Of a stretch of 64,000 nucleotides of DNA, positions 25,859 to 34,357 are shown one piece after another. The DNA lies in NCBI GenBank assembly GCA_902530595.1, contig CACAAX010000001.1, positions 1 to 64,000 on the forward strand, written 5' to 3'. The notes beneath the pieces were generated by a model. That model searched no databases, was not told where the DNA came from, and worked only from the letters and a program-made list of their open reading frames with translations. The translations under genes and the position numbers were made by a program. The DNA comes from an uncultured Alphaproteobacteria bacterium. Its GTDB lineage: Bacteria > Pseudomonadota > Alphaproteobacteria > Rhodobacterales > Rhodobacteraceae. Every line of letters starts with the position of its first letter. Position 1 is the first letter of the stretch.

Positions 25859-28601
25859 TTGCATGCCCTCCTTCAACCTTCAAGGGTACGTCCAAATCTA
25901 AATATGGTAGTGTCGCTTGTTCCATAATTTCAGAGGCTCTATTTTGTATTTTATTAATATCGTCTTTATTAGTTTCAAATACTAGTTCGTCATGAACTTG
26001 CAATAAAAGGTGAGCGTCTATTTCAGAACTCTTCAGAAACTCATGTATTTTAATCATAGCTCTTTTAATTATATCTGATGCACTACCTTGGATTGGTGCA
26101 TTTATAGCAGCTCGTTCAGCAAAGCCACCAATTGGACCCTTGGTACCAATGTTTGGCAAGTGTATTTTTCTATTGAACAAGGTAGTTACAAAGCCAGTTT
26201 TCTTTGCAGTATCCACCGTAGTTTTCATGTAGTCTTTAATTTCAGGAAATTGTCTGAAATAATCATCTATAAATTCTTGCGCTTCGGTACGAGTAATTTT
26301 AAGATTTCTTGATAGGCCAAATGCAGAAATGCCATAAATTATCCCAAAATTTATCGCCTTTGCTTTCCTTCTGAGAGACGCATCCACTTTTTTGAAAGCA
26401 ACCTTAAATATTTGGGATGCGGTGCTCGCGTGAATATCAATATCATTTTTAAATGCATCCTTAAGGCCTTTTACGTCAGCTATGTGAGCTAGTAATCTCA
26501 GTTCTATTTGGTTATAGTCGAGACTTAATAGCTCAGCTCCTTTTTTGGCTATAAAGGTTTCTCTGATTTTTTTGCCCTCTGTATCTCTTATAGGTATATT
26601 TTGTAGATTTGGGTCAGAGGACGACAGACGACCTGTTGATGTGCCTGCGAGATTAAAGGACGTGTGCACTCTACCTGTGAAATTATTTATATGCAACATT
26701 AGCGAGTCTGAATAAGTGGATTTCAATTTTGACATCTTTCTCCATTCTAGAAGATAGGATGCAATCTCAAAACCTTTCGCTGACAAGTCTTCCAGTATAT
26801 CTGCTCCCGTTTGAAAACCACCGGATTTATTTTTTTTTCCACCTGGCAAATTTAACTTTTCAAAAAGAACTTCACCCAACTGTTTTGGAGAGGCAATGTT
26901 GAACTCAGCTCCCACTATTGAAAATATTTTAGTTTCCAATTCACTTAGGGTTTTTTCAAAAAATTGCGATAATCTTCGTAACTGCTCCTTGTCAACCGTA
27001 ATTCCCTTTAGCTCTGCATCAATTAAAACCGGGACCATCGGCTTATCGATATTTTGATAAACACTATAAACTGATTGTTTGATAAGCTCTTTTTTTAAAA
27101 TTTTCCAAGCTCGAAAAGTCATGTCAGCATCTTCAGCTGCATAATCTGCTGCTAAACTTATGGGAACATTCTGAAAGTTTAGTTCTTTCTTTCCTGACCC
27201 TATTAGATCTTTAAGTTTTGTTGTTTCATGATTTAGAAGATCCTTGGCTATTGCGTCTAAGCTGTGTCTTTGTCGTCCACCATTTATACAGTGTGACATT
27301 AACATCGTGTCATCAAAAGAATTTACGTAGCATTTATATTTGTACAAAACCTTAATGTCGTATTTTATATTGTGACCGATTTTTAATATACTTTCATCAA
27401 GTAAGAGCGGCTGGAGTCTTCTTAAGACCATATCTCTATCCAGTTGCCCCTCTTTTAAGTCGCTATGTTCAGGTTGATTGGCCTGATGTGCTATTGGTAT
27501 GTAGCACGCTTTACCAATTCCGATACAAAGGGAAATACCTACGAGTTCAGCAGAAAGAGTATTAAGGGAGGTGGTCTCAGTATCAATTGCAAAAAACTTT
27601 TGTTTCAATATTTCTTCGCACCACCTATTAAGATCATCTTCAGTTGTTATTATTTCATATTTTTCTGAAGGTATTAGTTCTCTTTGGTCGTCTTTAGATA
27701 TATTTGACGAAGCGAATTCTTCTAATTGGGCCGATATTCTTTTTGATAATGTATTCAGTTCCATTAGTTTTGTGAAAACTAGCAATTTGTCGAGATTTAA
27801 GGTTGCTAGCTCAAGATCTTGAAGATTTGTGTCAATTTCGACTGTTTTAAGTAAGGTAACGAGTTTTTTTGACAAAATTATTTTATCGGTGTTTTCAGAA
27901 ATCAAATTCTTTATTCTATCCTTATCTATTGTCTCATATTTCTCCACCAAGTTTTCTACAGTTTTGAATTCTGAGATCAAGCTAGAAGCAGTCTTTACCC
28001 CGACGCCGGGTACCCCTGGAATATTATCGACTTTATCACCAATAAGTGCTTGTACATCGATTACCTTATCGGGCGAAACGCCAAACTTTTCTCGTACCCT
28101 ATCAGCATCAATGAAAATATTTCTAATAGGGTCATACATTTTTATGTCGTCCGAAACAAGTTGCATCAAGTCTTTGTCTGATGAAAAGATTGTTACAATA
28201 GCACCCTCCTCAGTTGCGTTCTTAGCCAGTGTTGCAATTATGTCGTCAGCTTCATATCCTTTCTTTTCTATCGCTAGAAAGCCAAATGCTTCGGTAGCAT
28301 CTCTTATTAACTGAAACTGTGGCACCAAGTCTTCTGGAGCGGGAGGTCTGTTTGCTTTGTAGTCTGGATAAATATCGGATCTAAATGTCTTTTCTTTATG
28401 GTCAAATATGACTGCAATATGAGTAGCTTTAAATTCCTTTAGTTCATTTATTAATTTAAAGAGCATGTTGCAATAGCCTGAAACAGCTCCCGTAGGTGTT
28501 CCATCAGACTTGCTAAGAGGTGGAAGAGCATGGTAAGCTCTAAATATAAATCCTGAACCATCTACTAAAATAAGATGCTTCTCAGAGTTAAGATCATTCA
28601 C
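25836..28601 (-). CDS. polA: DNA polymerase I
   Basis: The 921-residue protein has all three domains: 5' nuclease (1 to about 290), 3'-5' exonuclease with intact DTET motif (near 341), and polymerase from about 520. Polymerase motif A LSLDYNQIELR, motif B RRKAKAINFGIIYG and motif C LLQVHDELVFE are all present. Proofreading should be active. The start is GTG at 28601, and the small zinc-finger gene begins just upstream with only a 3-base gap. Confidence 0.96.
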   Translation of the reverse strand: MNDLNSEKHLILVDGSGFIFRAYHALPPLSKSDGTPTGAVSGYCNMLFKLINELKEFKATHIAVIFDHKEKTFRSDIYPDYKANRPPAPEDLVPQFQLIRDATEAFGFLAIEKKGYEADDIIATLAKNATEEGAIVTIFSSDKDLMQLVSDDIKMYDPIRNIFIDADRVREKFGVSPDKVIDVQALIGDKVDNIPGVPGVGVKTASSLISEFKTVENLVEKYETIDKDRIKNLISENTDKIILSKKLVTLLKTVEIDTNLQDLELATLNLDKLLVFTKLMELNTLSKRISAQLEEFASSNISKDDQRELIPSEKYEIITTEDDLNRWCEEILKQKFFAIDTETTSLNTLSAELVGISLCIGIGKACYIPIAHQANQPEHSDLKEGQLDRDMVLRRLQPLLLDESILKIGHNIKYDIKVLYKYKCYVNSFDDTMLMSHCINGGRQRHSLDAIAKDLLNHETTKLKDLIGSGKKELNFQNVPISLAADYAAEDADMTFRAWKILKKELIKQSVYSVYQNIDKPMVPVLIDAELKGITVDKEQLRRLSQFFEKTLSELETKIFSIVGAEFNIASPKQLGEVLFEKLNLPGGKKNKSGGFQTGADILEDLSAKGFEIASYLLEWRKMSKLKSTYSDSLMLHINNFTGRVHTSFNLAGTSTGRLSSSDPNLQNIPIRDTEGKKIRETFIAKKGAELLSLDYNQIELRLLAHIADVKGLKDAFKNDIDIHASTASQIFKVAFKKVDASLRRKAKAINFGIIYGISAFGLSRNLKITRTEAQEFIDDYFRQFPEIKDYMKTTVDTAKKTGFVTTLFNRKIHLPNIGTKGPIGGFAERAAINAPIQGSASDIIKRAMIKIHEFLKSSEIDAHLLLQVHDELVFETNKDDINKIQNRASEIMEQATLPYLDLDVPLKVEGGHAINWYLAH

Positions 28602-28604
28602 AAT

Positions 28605-28772
28605 CTAGTCCTTTGATGGTTGATATGAAAATCTCCGCTCGCAATAAGGGCAGTCAATAAACTTTTCTGGCTCTTTTATTTTTAGCCATACTTTAGGGTG
28701 ATTGCTTCCTTTGCTATCGTCACCGTTACATGATACAACAATTTTGTTCGTGATTATAACTTCTTTCGACAT
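28605..28772 (-). CDS. Small zf-CHCC zinc-finger protein (NDUFS6-like domain)
   Basis: This 55-residue gene reads MSKEVIITNK to YQPSKD. Cys15, His25, Cys41 and Cys44 form the C-x9-H-x15-C-x2-C zinc site of the zf-CHCC domain shared with the NDUFS6 subunit of complex I, with the typical H-P-K-V-W-L block. In alphaproteobacteria a stand-alone copy commonly sits beside polA. Its role is not well defined. The stop is 3 bases before the polA start. Confidence 0.85.
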   Translation of the reverse strand: MSKEVIITNKIVVSCNGDDSKGSNHPKVWLKIKEPEKFIDCPYCERRFSYQPSKD

Positions 28773-28828
28773 AACAAAATAAATAACATATTTTATGTCT
28801 AATACTACTATAAAAATGAAGAATAAAT

Positions 28829-29776
28829 ATGATGAAAACAGATTTAATTGAGTTTGGCCTAGAGGTAAAAAATTTAAAAAAGGTGTATAAAGGTTATGAT
28901 GGAAATGCCCCAGTAGTTGCGCTTAGAAACTTGAATTTACAAGTAAAAAAAGGTTCCTTCTTTGGGTTGTTGGGACCCAACGGTGCGGGCAAATCAACTC
29001 TGATAAATATCTTAGCTGGTCTAGTAATTAAAACATCTGGAATAGTAAAAATAAGAGACATCGATCAGGATATAAATGTAAGAGAATTTAAGAGAAGTAT
29101 TGGGGTAGTTCCACAGGAAACAAACTTTGATCCATTTTTAACACCCTATGAGAGTCTAGATATACAAGCAGGTCTCTATGGCGTAAGAAAGTCAGAAAGA
29201 AAAATTAACCAGTTATTAAGAAGACTTGGTTTGGAAGCAAAGTCTAATGCTTATATGAGATCTCTGTCTGGTGGAATGAGGAGGAGGTTGCTTATTGGTA
29301 AAGCTCTTGTTCATGCACCAAAGGTAGTGATCTTGGATGAGCCCACAGCTGGAGTAGATATTGAGCTAAGAGAAATGTTGTGGGATTATATGAAGCATTT
29401 AAATGCAAATGGAACAACGATTATCTTGACGACCCACTATTTAGAAGAAGCTGAAGCTCTTTGTGAAAAAATCGCGATCTTAAATAAGGGCGAATTAATT
29501 GCTTGTAATGACACAAGTGACTTGCTCGCTAGAGTGAATCTAAAAGTTATAAATATTAAATATAGCAATAGTAATCTTAAGAAAATTAACCTCCCCGATA
29601 AAGCAAGTATAAAGGAAAATAAAAATCAAAGATTATCTATATCTTATAATAGAAATGAGATTAAAACAGATCAACTTCTTGACAGTTTAAGGTCTCAGGG
29701 ACTGGCAATAATGGATCTTTCAACAGAGGAAGCAGATTTAGCTGATGTTTTCAGACTATTAACAAAGAATAATTAG
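28829..29776 (+). CDS. ABC transporter ATP-binding protein (ABC-2 type)
   Basis: The 315-residue ATPase has Walker A GPNGAGKST (49-57), Q-loop region VVPQETNF, signature LSGGMRRR, Walker B KVVILDEPTAGVD and switch His in TTHYLEE. The C-terminal tail of about 85 residues is typical of YadG/DrrA-type exporters. No ABC-2 permease is adjacent: the next gene is a convergent kinase 3 bases away. Its membrane partner must be elsewhere. Two ATGs in tandem make the exact start uncertain by one codon. Confidence 0.87.
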   Translation: MMKTDLIEFGLEVKNLKKVYKGYDGNAPVVALRNLNLQVKKGSFFGLLGPNGAGKSTLINILAGLVIKTSGIVKIRDIDQDINVREFKRSIGVVPQETNFDPFLTPYESLDIQAGLYGVRKSERKINQLLRRLGLEAKSNAYMRSLSGGMRRRLLIGKALVHAPKVVILDEPTAGVDIELREMLWDYMKHLNANGTTIILTTHYLEEAEALCEKIAILNKGELIACNDTSDLLARVNLKVINIKYSNSNLKKINLPDKASIKENKNQRLSISYNRNEIKTDQLLDSLRSQGLAIMDLSTEEADLADVFRLLTKNN

Positions 29777-29779
29777 CTA

Positions 29780-30769
29780 CTAACTAATAACGAAGTTCTT
29801 TAAGCCTTTTTCTACCCTAGGGCCATAAACTTTCAGTACTTCGCCAGCTATAACATTTCCATAAGTAGCACACTTGTCAAAGGTAAAATTTTTAGAAAGT
29901 CCATATAAAAATCCTGCAGCAAAACTATCTCCCGCTCCCGTGGTATCAACTACAGCGACCTTTTTTGTTGAAATTTCACTTATAGATGACCCATAAAATA
30001 AGTAAGCACCCTTTTCCGCACAAGTACAGGCCAAGCAACTTATGGAGTCATCAATAAATTCTCTGGCCTTTTTAATATCCTCAATTTGATATAGCGATTT
30101 CAATTCGTCTTCATTACAAAACACCATGTCTGCGGACACACTCAAGAGATAAATAAAATCGGAACGATGTCGATCAACACAAAATTTATCAGACAGGGTA
30201 ATTGCAATTTTTGTTTTATTTTTTTTTGCAATTTCAATAGCTTTATAAAAAGCCTTTTTACTCTTTTGCCCATCAAATCGATATCCTTCAAGATACAACC
30301 ATTCACTTTGGGCAATAAGTTCTTCATCTATATCAACATCGGTGAGAAATTCTGTAGCTCCAAGATAAGTGTTCATTGTCCTTTCTTTATCAGGCGTAAT
30401 CAAAACAATGCATTTACCAGTTGCTTCAGTATAGTCTTTGTCCAGAAAGTCAGTGTTGTAAAATATTGAGTTGTCTAGCAAATCTTTTTTGAATACCTTA
30501 CCCTTAGGATCATCAGCAATTTTTCCTATATAACCGGTTTTTAAACCTAGCTTTGCCAGAGTTGAAATTGTATTGGCTGCGGATCCTCCCGCAGTCTCTT
30601 TGATTGGTCGAACTAATCTTAAAATATTATTTGATCTTTCCCTGGAGACTAGATTCATAACACCTTTCGAAATTCCTTCTTGGCTAAGAAACTGGTCGGG
30701 CACCTCGCACACGAGATCTAGCATTGCGTTTCCTATCGCCGCCACACTGTATTTTTTACTTTCTATCAT
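29780..30769 (-). CDS. PfkB-family carbohydrate kinase, adenosine-kinase-like
   Basis: The 329-residue ribokinase-fold protein has the substrate-side GGSAANT (61-67), anion-hole/catalytic motif DTTGAGDSFAAGFLYG (275-290) with catalytic Asp281, and a C-terminal nucleotide-binding segment. The N-terminus AIGNAMLDLV and overall layout resemble bacterial adenosine kinase-like PfkB proteins. Substrate could be adenosine, another nucleoside or a sugar; a purine nucleoside role would fit the BMP importer at 56 kb, but that is inference. Confidence 0.83.
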   Translation of the reverse strand: MIESKKYSVAAIGNAMLDLVCEVPDQFLSQEGISKGVMNLVSRERSNNILRLVRPIKETAGGSAANTISTLAKLGLKTGYIGKIADDPKGKVFKKDLLDNSIFYNTDFLDKDYTEATGKCIVLITPDKERTMNTYLGATEFLTDVDIDEELIAQSEWLYLEGYRFDGQKSKKAFYKAIEIAKKNKTKIAITLSDKFCVDRHRSDFIYLLSVSADMVFCNEDELKSLYQIEDIKKAREFIDDSISCLACTCAEKGAYLFYGSSISEISTKKVAVVDTTGAGDSFAAGFLYGLSKNFTFDKCATYGNVIAGEVLKVYGPRVEKGLKNFVIS

Positions 30770-30837
30770 TGGGGATTGTTATTTTCTTTTTTGAGGATGG
30801 TAGGCTTAAATAAAATTAAGAAAGTATTCCAAATGCA

Positions 30838-31446
30838 CTAACTGTAAACTTTCTTTAAACCTTTTTCTATTGACTGAATGGATGCATCAAATTGGTCATC
30901 ATAATCACTACTTGATAAGCTTTGGGATAGCTTCACTTTCACTTTTTCAATGCTCAAATCTATTGCGCGACCTTCTATTTCCTCCAGAATTTTTCTTTCA
31001 TTTGACATTACTTGTCCCTCGGCAGAAATGAGCTTATTTCTCCTTAATTCTTCGATATTTTTTTTGGCCTTTTCTTCTTCTTCTCCTGCTCTAGATCTCG
31101 CAGTTTCTACCATTTGTCCAATCGTTTCACTTGTTTTTATGTGATCGGCCTCGATCGAGGAAAGAATTTTCTTTGCTTCTTCCAATATTTCACCAGCCTT
31201 CTCAATCTCACTCTGAATATCATTTGATCTCTTATCTAAGAAAGCTCCAACAATGGAAGGCACTTTGAAATAGATCAAAACGCCCACAAATATCAAAAAT
31301 GAAATTAAAACAACAAAATCTGTATTATCTAAACTAACCATTTTTTTTGAGCCAGCAGCATGACTTACCCCATAAGAAAGAGCGAAAGCTGGAAGTGTTA
31401 TCTGTAAAGATTTAATTTTCAATGTGAGTTGTCTGAATATTTTCAT
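30838..31446 (-). CDS. atpF: ATP synthase F0 subunit b
   Basis: The 202-residue protein has a hydrophobic N-terminal leader, a membrane span near FVVLISFLIFVGVLIYFKVP and a long charged helix forming the peripheral stalk. Alphaproteobacterial b subunits of this type carry such leaders. It is last of the F0 genes in the order I-B-E-F'-F; the F1 genes are not in the window. Confidence 0.92.
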   Translation of the reverse strand: MKIFRQLTLKIKSLQITLPAFALSYGVSHAAGSKKMVSLDNTDFVVLISFLIFVGVLIYFKVPSIVGAFLDKRSNDIQSEIEKAGEILEEAKKILSSIEADHIKTSETIGQMVETARSRAGEEEEKAKKNIEELRRNKLISAEGQVMSNERKILEEIEGRAIDLSIEKVKVKLSQSLSSSDYDDQFDASIQSIEKGLKKVYS

Positions 31447-31452
31447 TTAAAA

Positions 31453-31923
31453 CTACTTTCCTCTGGAAATCTTACTAATTATTTCTGATGCTAATTCTTC
31501 TGATATTTTTTCAATTGCAGCCTCGGAACCATCTCTAAGCTCTTTCAACCTGCCTTCTGCTTCACTTATAAGTTGAGTAGTGGCGATTTTACTATCCTCT
31601 AATGCTAAGGCCATTTGTTCTTTAATGTTGTTTCCACTAGTACTCATAATTTCATCGCATTGAGACTTGGCTTTTTGAAGTTCCTCCTCAATCTGTTTCT
31701 CAATCTCATTCACTCTTAGCCTAATTTCTTCTGCTTTCGCTATATTTCCATCAATAATTTTTCGTCGATTTGCAAAAATATCCTCCATCCGTGGAATGAT
31801 AAAGAACTTTACAATAGCGAACAACACCACACAAAAAACAACCAACCAAAATATTTGGTTAGGGAAGGTGGAGAAATCCAGTTGAGGCATCCCCACCGCG
31901 CTGTTATCTGAAGTCGAAGCCAT
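31453..31923 (-). CDS. ATP synthase F0 subunit b'
   Basis: The 156-residue protein has one membrane span (about 20-45, FPNQIFWLVVFCVVLFAIVKFFIIP) and a charged coiled-coil tail. Alphaproteobacteria typically use a b/b' heterodimer stalk, and this is the first member after the c subunit (symbols atpF' or atpX are used). The gap to atpF is 6 bases. Confidence 0.92.
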   Translation of the reverse strand: MASTSDNSAVGMPQLDFSTFPNQIFWLVVFCVVLFAIVKFFIIPRMEDIFANRRKIIDGNIAKAEEIRLRVNEIEKQIEEELQKAKSQCDEIMSTSGNNIKEQMALALEDSKIATTQLISEAEGRLKELRDGSEAAIEKISEELASEIISKISRGK

Positions 31924-31940
31924 TAAGAGTTAATATTTAA

Positions 31941-32180
31941 TTACATCGCGTACATGAGCAGTAATGCTACTAAAAAGCTAAAAATTCCTAAGGCTTCTGC
32001 AAATGCAATACCGATAAACATTGTTGCGGTCTGACCAGAAGCAGCGCTTGGGTTTCTTAGTGCTCCTGAAAGGAAATTTCCTACAACGTGTCCAACTCCT
32101 ATCGCTGCCCCGCCCATTCCTGTACAGGCGAGACCTGCTCCTATAAGCTTTCCCATTTCTACTAAGTTTCCATCAACCAT
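31941..32180 (-). CDS. atpE: ATP synthase F0 subunit c
   Basis: The 79-residue hairpin protein has two membrane helices joined by the polar RNPSA loop (42-46). Glu62 in the second helix is the ion-binding carboxylate. The lack of a typical sodium-binding residue set favours protons. A purine-rich AAGGAGC precedes the ATG, fitting the high dose of c subunits needed. Confidence 0.95.
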   Translation of the reverse strand: MVDGNLVEMGKLIGAGLACTGMGGAAIGVGHVVGNFLSGALRNPSAASGQTATMFIGIAFAEALGIFSFLVALLLMYAM

Positions 32181-32207
32181 AATATTGCTCCTTTAAAAAA
32201 ATTATAA

Positions 32208-32951
32208 TTAGTGACCTGGATGCAAAGCATCATTCAAATAAACACAAGTTAATATAGTAAATACATACGCCTGTATCACTACAACAAGCATTTCTAGACC
32301 GTAAACTGCTGTAATCGCGAATATAGGCGCTATTGCGCCTAATCCCAATGCTCCAGCAAAGCCTGCAAATACCTTTATCACTGCGTGTCCAGCCATCATG
32401 TTACCGGCGAGTCTGATAGAGTGGCTCACGGGTCTTACAAAATATGATATCACTTCTATTATAAGAAGTATTGGCCTTAAAGCTAAAGGGGCACTACTTA
32501 TCCAAAACAGGCTCAAAAATCCAAGCCCATTTTTCACAAATCCGATTATTGTAACAGCAATAAATACGGAAAGTGCAAGAAACCCCGTTACGGCGATATG
32601 GCTGGTGTAGGTAAAACTATAAGGTAATAGCCCTAGAACGTTCCCAAACAATATTAGAATAAAAAGTGTAAATATATAAGGGAAGTATCTCAGCCCTTCC
32701 TGTCCTGCAATATCGATAATCATATCTCTAATGAAGAAATACAGTAGCTCGGCAATAGATTGTAGCCGACCAGGCACTAACTGATGCTTTCGCGATCCGT
32801 AAATAAAGACGAATGAGATCGACACCAGACTTATCAGCATCCATAACGCTTGGTTTGTAAAAGAATACCATTCCAAGCTGTCTCCTGTAAGAATAGGGTC
32901 GATAATGAATTGATCCATAGGGTGAATATTAAAAGCCGATTGTTTTTCCAT
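32208..32951 (-). CDS. atpB: ATP synthase F0 subunit a
   Basis: The 247-residue polytopic protein has the conserved [14 protein letters not shown] block, whose Arg faces the c-ring carboxylate, and a C-terminal [21 protein letters not shown] typical of alphaproteobacterial and mitochondrial a subunits. It is second in the F0 operon. Confidence 0.95.
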   Translation of the reverse strand: MEKQSAFNIHPMDQFIIDPILTGDSLEWYSFTNQALWMLISLVSISFVFIYGSRKHQLVPGRLQSIAELLYFFIRDMIIDIAGQEGLRYFPYIFTLFILILFGNVLGLLPYSFTYTSHIAVTGFLALSVFIAVTIIGFVKNGLGFLSLFWISSAPLALRPILLIIEVISYFVRPVSHSIRLAGNMMAGHAVIKVFAGFAGALGLGAIAPIFAITAVYGLEMLVVVIQAYVFTILTCVYLNDALHPGH

Positions 32952-32965
32952 CTATTTATGTATCA

Positions 32966-33259
32966 TCAGTTATTTGTTTCATTCATTTTTTTTGCTGTAG
33001 CTATCATTGTTTTAACTCCAGCCATAAAGCCAAGTAGAGAAAATACTATCAAAAATATAGGTTCACTCCCTACAATATAATCAAGTGCCATTCCCAAGCT
33101 CACCCCTAAAACCATTCCTGTCACAAGCTCAATTACCATTCTCCATCCGTCGTTTTGAACTTTCAGCCGTTTGGGTCTATTTTCCTCTTTTTTAGACTTA
33201 AATTCCTCTATTTTTTTATCCAGTTGATCCAAATTCTCTTTTTTGGAGGATTCCTTCAT
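32966..33259 (-). CDS. atpI: AtpI-like ATP synthase assembly protein
   Basis: I start at the ATG at 33259 (97 residues). A longer frame reaching 33346 would run into the upstream lipoprotein gene and add a sequence without family character. The N-terminus is charged and coiled (KESSKKENLDQLDKKIEE), followed by two membrane helices. AtpI/Z proteins help c-ring assembly or ion supply. It leads the F0 operon. Confidence 0.85.
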   Translation of the reverse strand: MKESSKKENLDQLDKKIEEFKSKKEENRPKRLKVQNDGWRMVIELVTGMVLGVSLGMALDYIVGSEPIFLIVFSLLGFMAGVKTMIATAKKMNETNN

Positions 33260-33336
33260 TATAAATTTTTCTTTGTTTTTTTTAACTAAATGAACGTTAT
33301 AAACACATGTAAGTCTAGTCAACCCTAATTTAAGAG

Positions 33337-33912
33337 CTACATACACTTTTTAAGTTGCCTATCGAATATTTTTTTACTAAGCGCTGTTTTTTTTGCCACT
33401 TCTAACAGAGCTTTTTTAGTTTTGTAGGCTCCTGTTTTAAATCCTGCCTGACCTTGGTGATAGGCAAGATATTGAAGATATGCATTACTTTTTGATATTC
33501 CTAATAATCTATTGGATTTATTTATATACCATCCGATAAAGTTTGTTGAGTGTGCGAAATTAGATCTTCTATGGTATTTGTGTCCAGTGCTTTTTTTGTA
33601 TTCTTTCCACGTTCCATCAAGTGCTTGAGAATATCCGTAGGCTGATGAAATCCTACCTGAGGGAATGAGCCCGAGAAAATACTTCCTTTGAGTGCGAGCA
33701 GTCGGTCTGAAATTAGATTCTGTTTTTATAAATGCAAGTTGCATTCCTGGGCTGACCCCCCATTTTCTTTCAGTTTTCTTTAACGCAGATCTCCAGCTTT
33801 TCTTCTGTTTTATTATTGAGCATGCGTCTCCCTGATTCTTTGGAACATTCATACAGCCAGATATGATGAGGTAATTGAAAACAATAAAAATGAAAAAAGT
33901 TTTTTTAAGCAT
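33337..33912 (-). CDS. Lytic transglycosylase-like lipoprotein (SLT domain)
   Basis: The 191-residue protein has a lipoprotein signal with ISGC and lipidation Cys20. The SLT-like domain shows FIKTESNFRP with catalytic Glu65, SSAYGYSQALDGTW and YLQYLAYHQGQAGF. It likely cleaves peptidoglycan from the inner face of the outer membrane. Divergent from hspQ, it lies upstream of atpI in the same direction with a 77-base gap. Confidence 0.8.
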   Translation of the reverse strand: MLKKTFFIFIVFNYLIISGCMNVPKNQGDACSIIKQKKSWRSALKKTERKWGVSPGMQLAFIKTESNFRPTARTQRKYFLGLIPSGRISSAYGYSQALDGTWKEYKKSTGHKYHRRSNFAHSTNFIGWYINKSNRLLGISKSNAYLQYLAYHQGQAGFKTGAYKTKKALLEVAKKTALSKKIFDRQLKKCM

Positions 33913-34023
33913 AGAAAGTTATTGTATTTGGATTGCTAGTTAATTTATTATTAATTGTACCACTTGCAACTTTTTTAAATTCGATTATTTAAAAGTCAAA
34001 GGTTTTGGTCAAAAAGGTTAGAA

Positions 34024-34350
34024 ATGATTAACAGAAATGCAAAATTTTCAATAGGCGAGGTTGTGAAGCATCGAATACATCCCTTTAGAGGAGTTATATT
34101 TGATGTAGATCCCACTTTTGATAATACGGAAGAATGGTGGAACTCTATCCCAGAAAATCATCGACCTAAAAAAGATCAACCATTTTACCATCTCTTGGCT
34201 GAGAACGATTCAAGCTATTATATCGCCTACGTGTCTGAACAAAACTTACTCTACGATGACAGTGGAGAACCAATCGGGCACCCTGAGGTTAAGCAACTAT
34301 TCGGCAGCTTGTCCGAGGGGAGATATCTTTTATCCGATATAATGCATTAA
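34024..34350 (+). CDS. hspQ: Heat shock protein HspQ (YccV-like)
   Basis: The 108-residue protein has the YccV core: FSIGEVVKHRIHPFRGVIFDVDP, a W-W pair near 38, PFYHLLAEND and QNLLYDDSGEPIGHP. HspQ binds hemimethylated DNA in vitro and affects Lon-dependent protein turnover. It is a single-gene transcript facing the gamma-glutamyltransferase gene, seven bases away. Confidence 0.92.
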   Translation: MINRNAKFSIGEVVKHRIHPFRGVIFDVDPTFDNTEEWWNSIPENHRPKKDQPFYHLLAENDSSYYIAYVSEQNLLYDDSGEPIGHPEVKQLFGSLSEGRYLLSDIMH

Positions 34351-34357
34351 TGGCTAA

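Noticed and set aside
33260..33346. N-terminal extension of atpI to 33346
   Set aside because: It overlaps the lipoprotein gene end and has no family similarity; ATG 33259 fits AtpI length.
33963..33990. Possible heat-shock sigma promoter before hspQ (CTTGCAA, then CGATTATTT)
   Set aside because: The -35 resembles CTTG but the -10 lacks the C-rich start and the spacing is about 12 bases; not strong enough to call.
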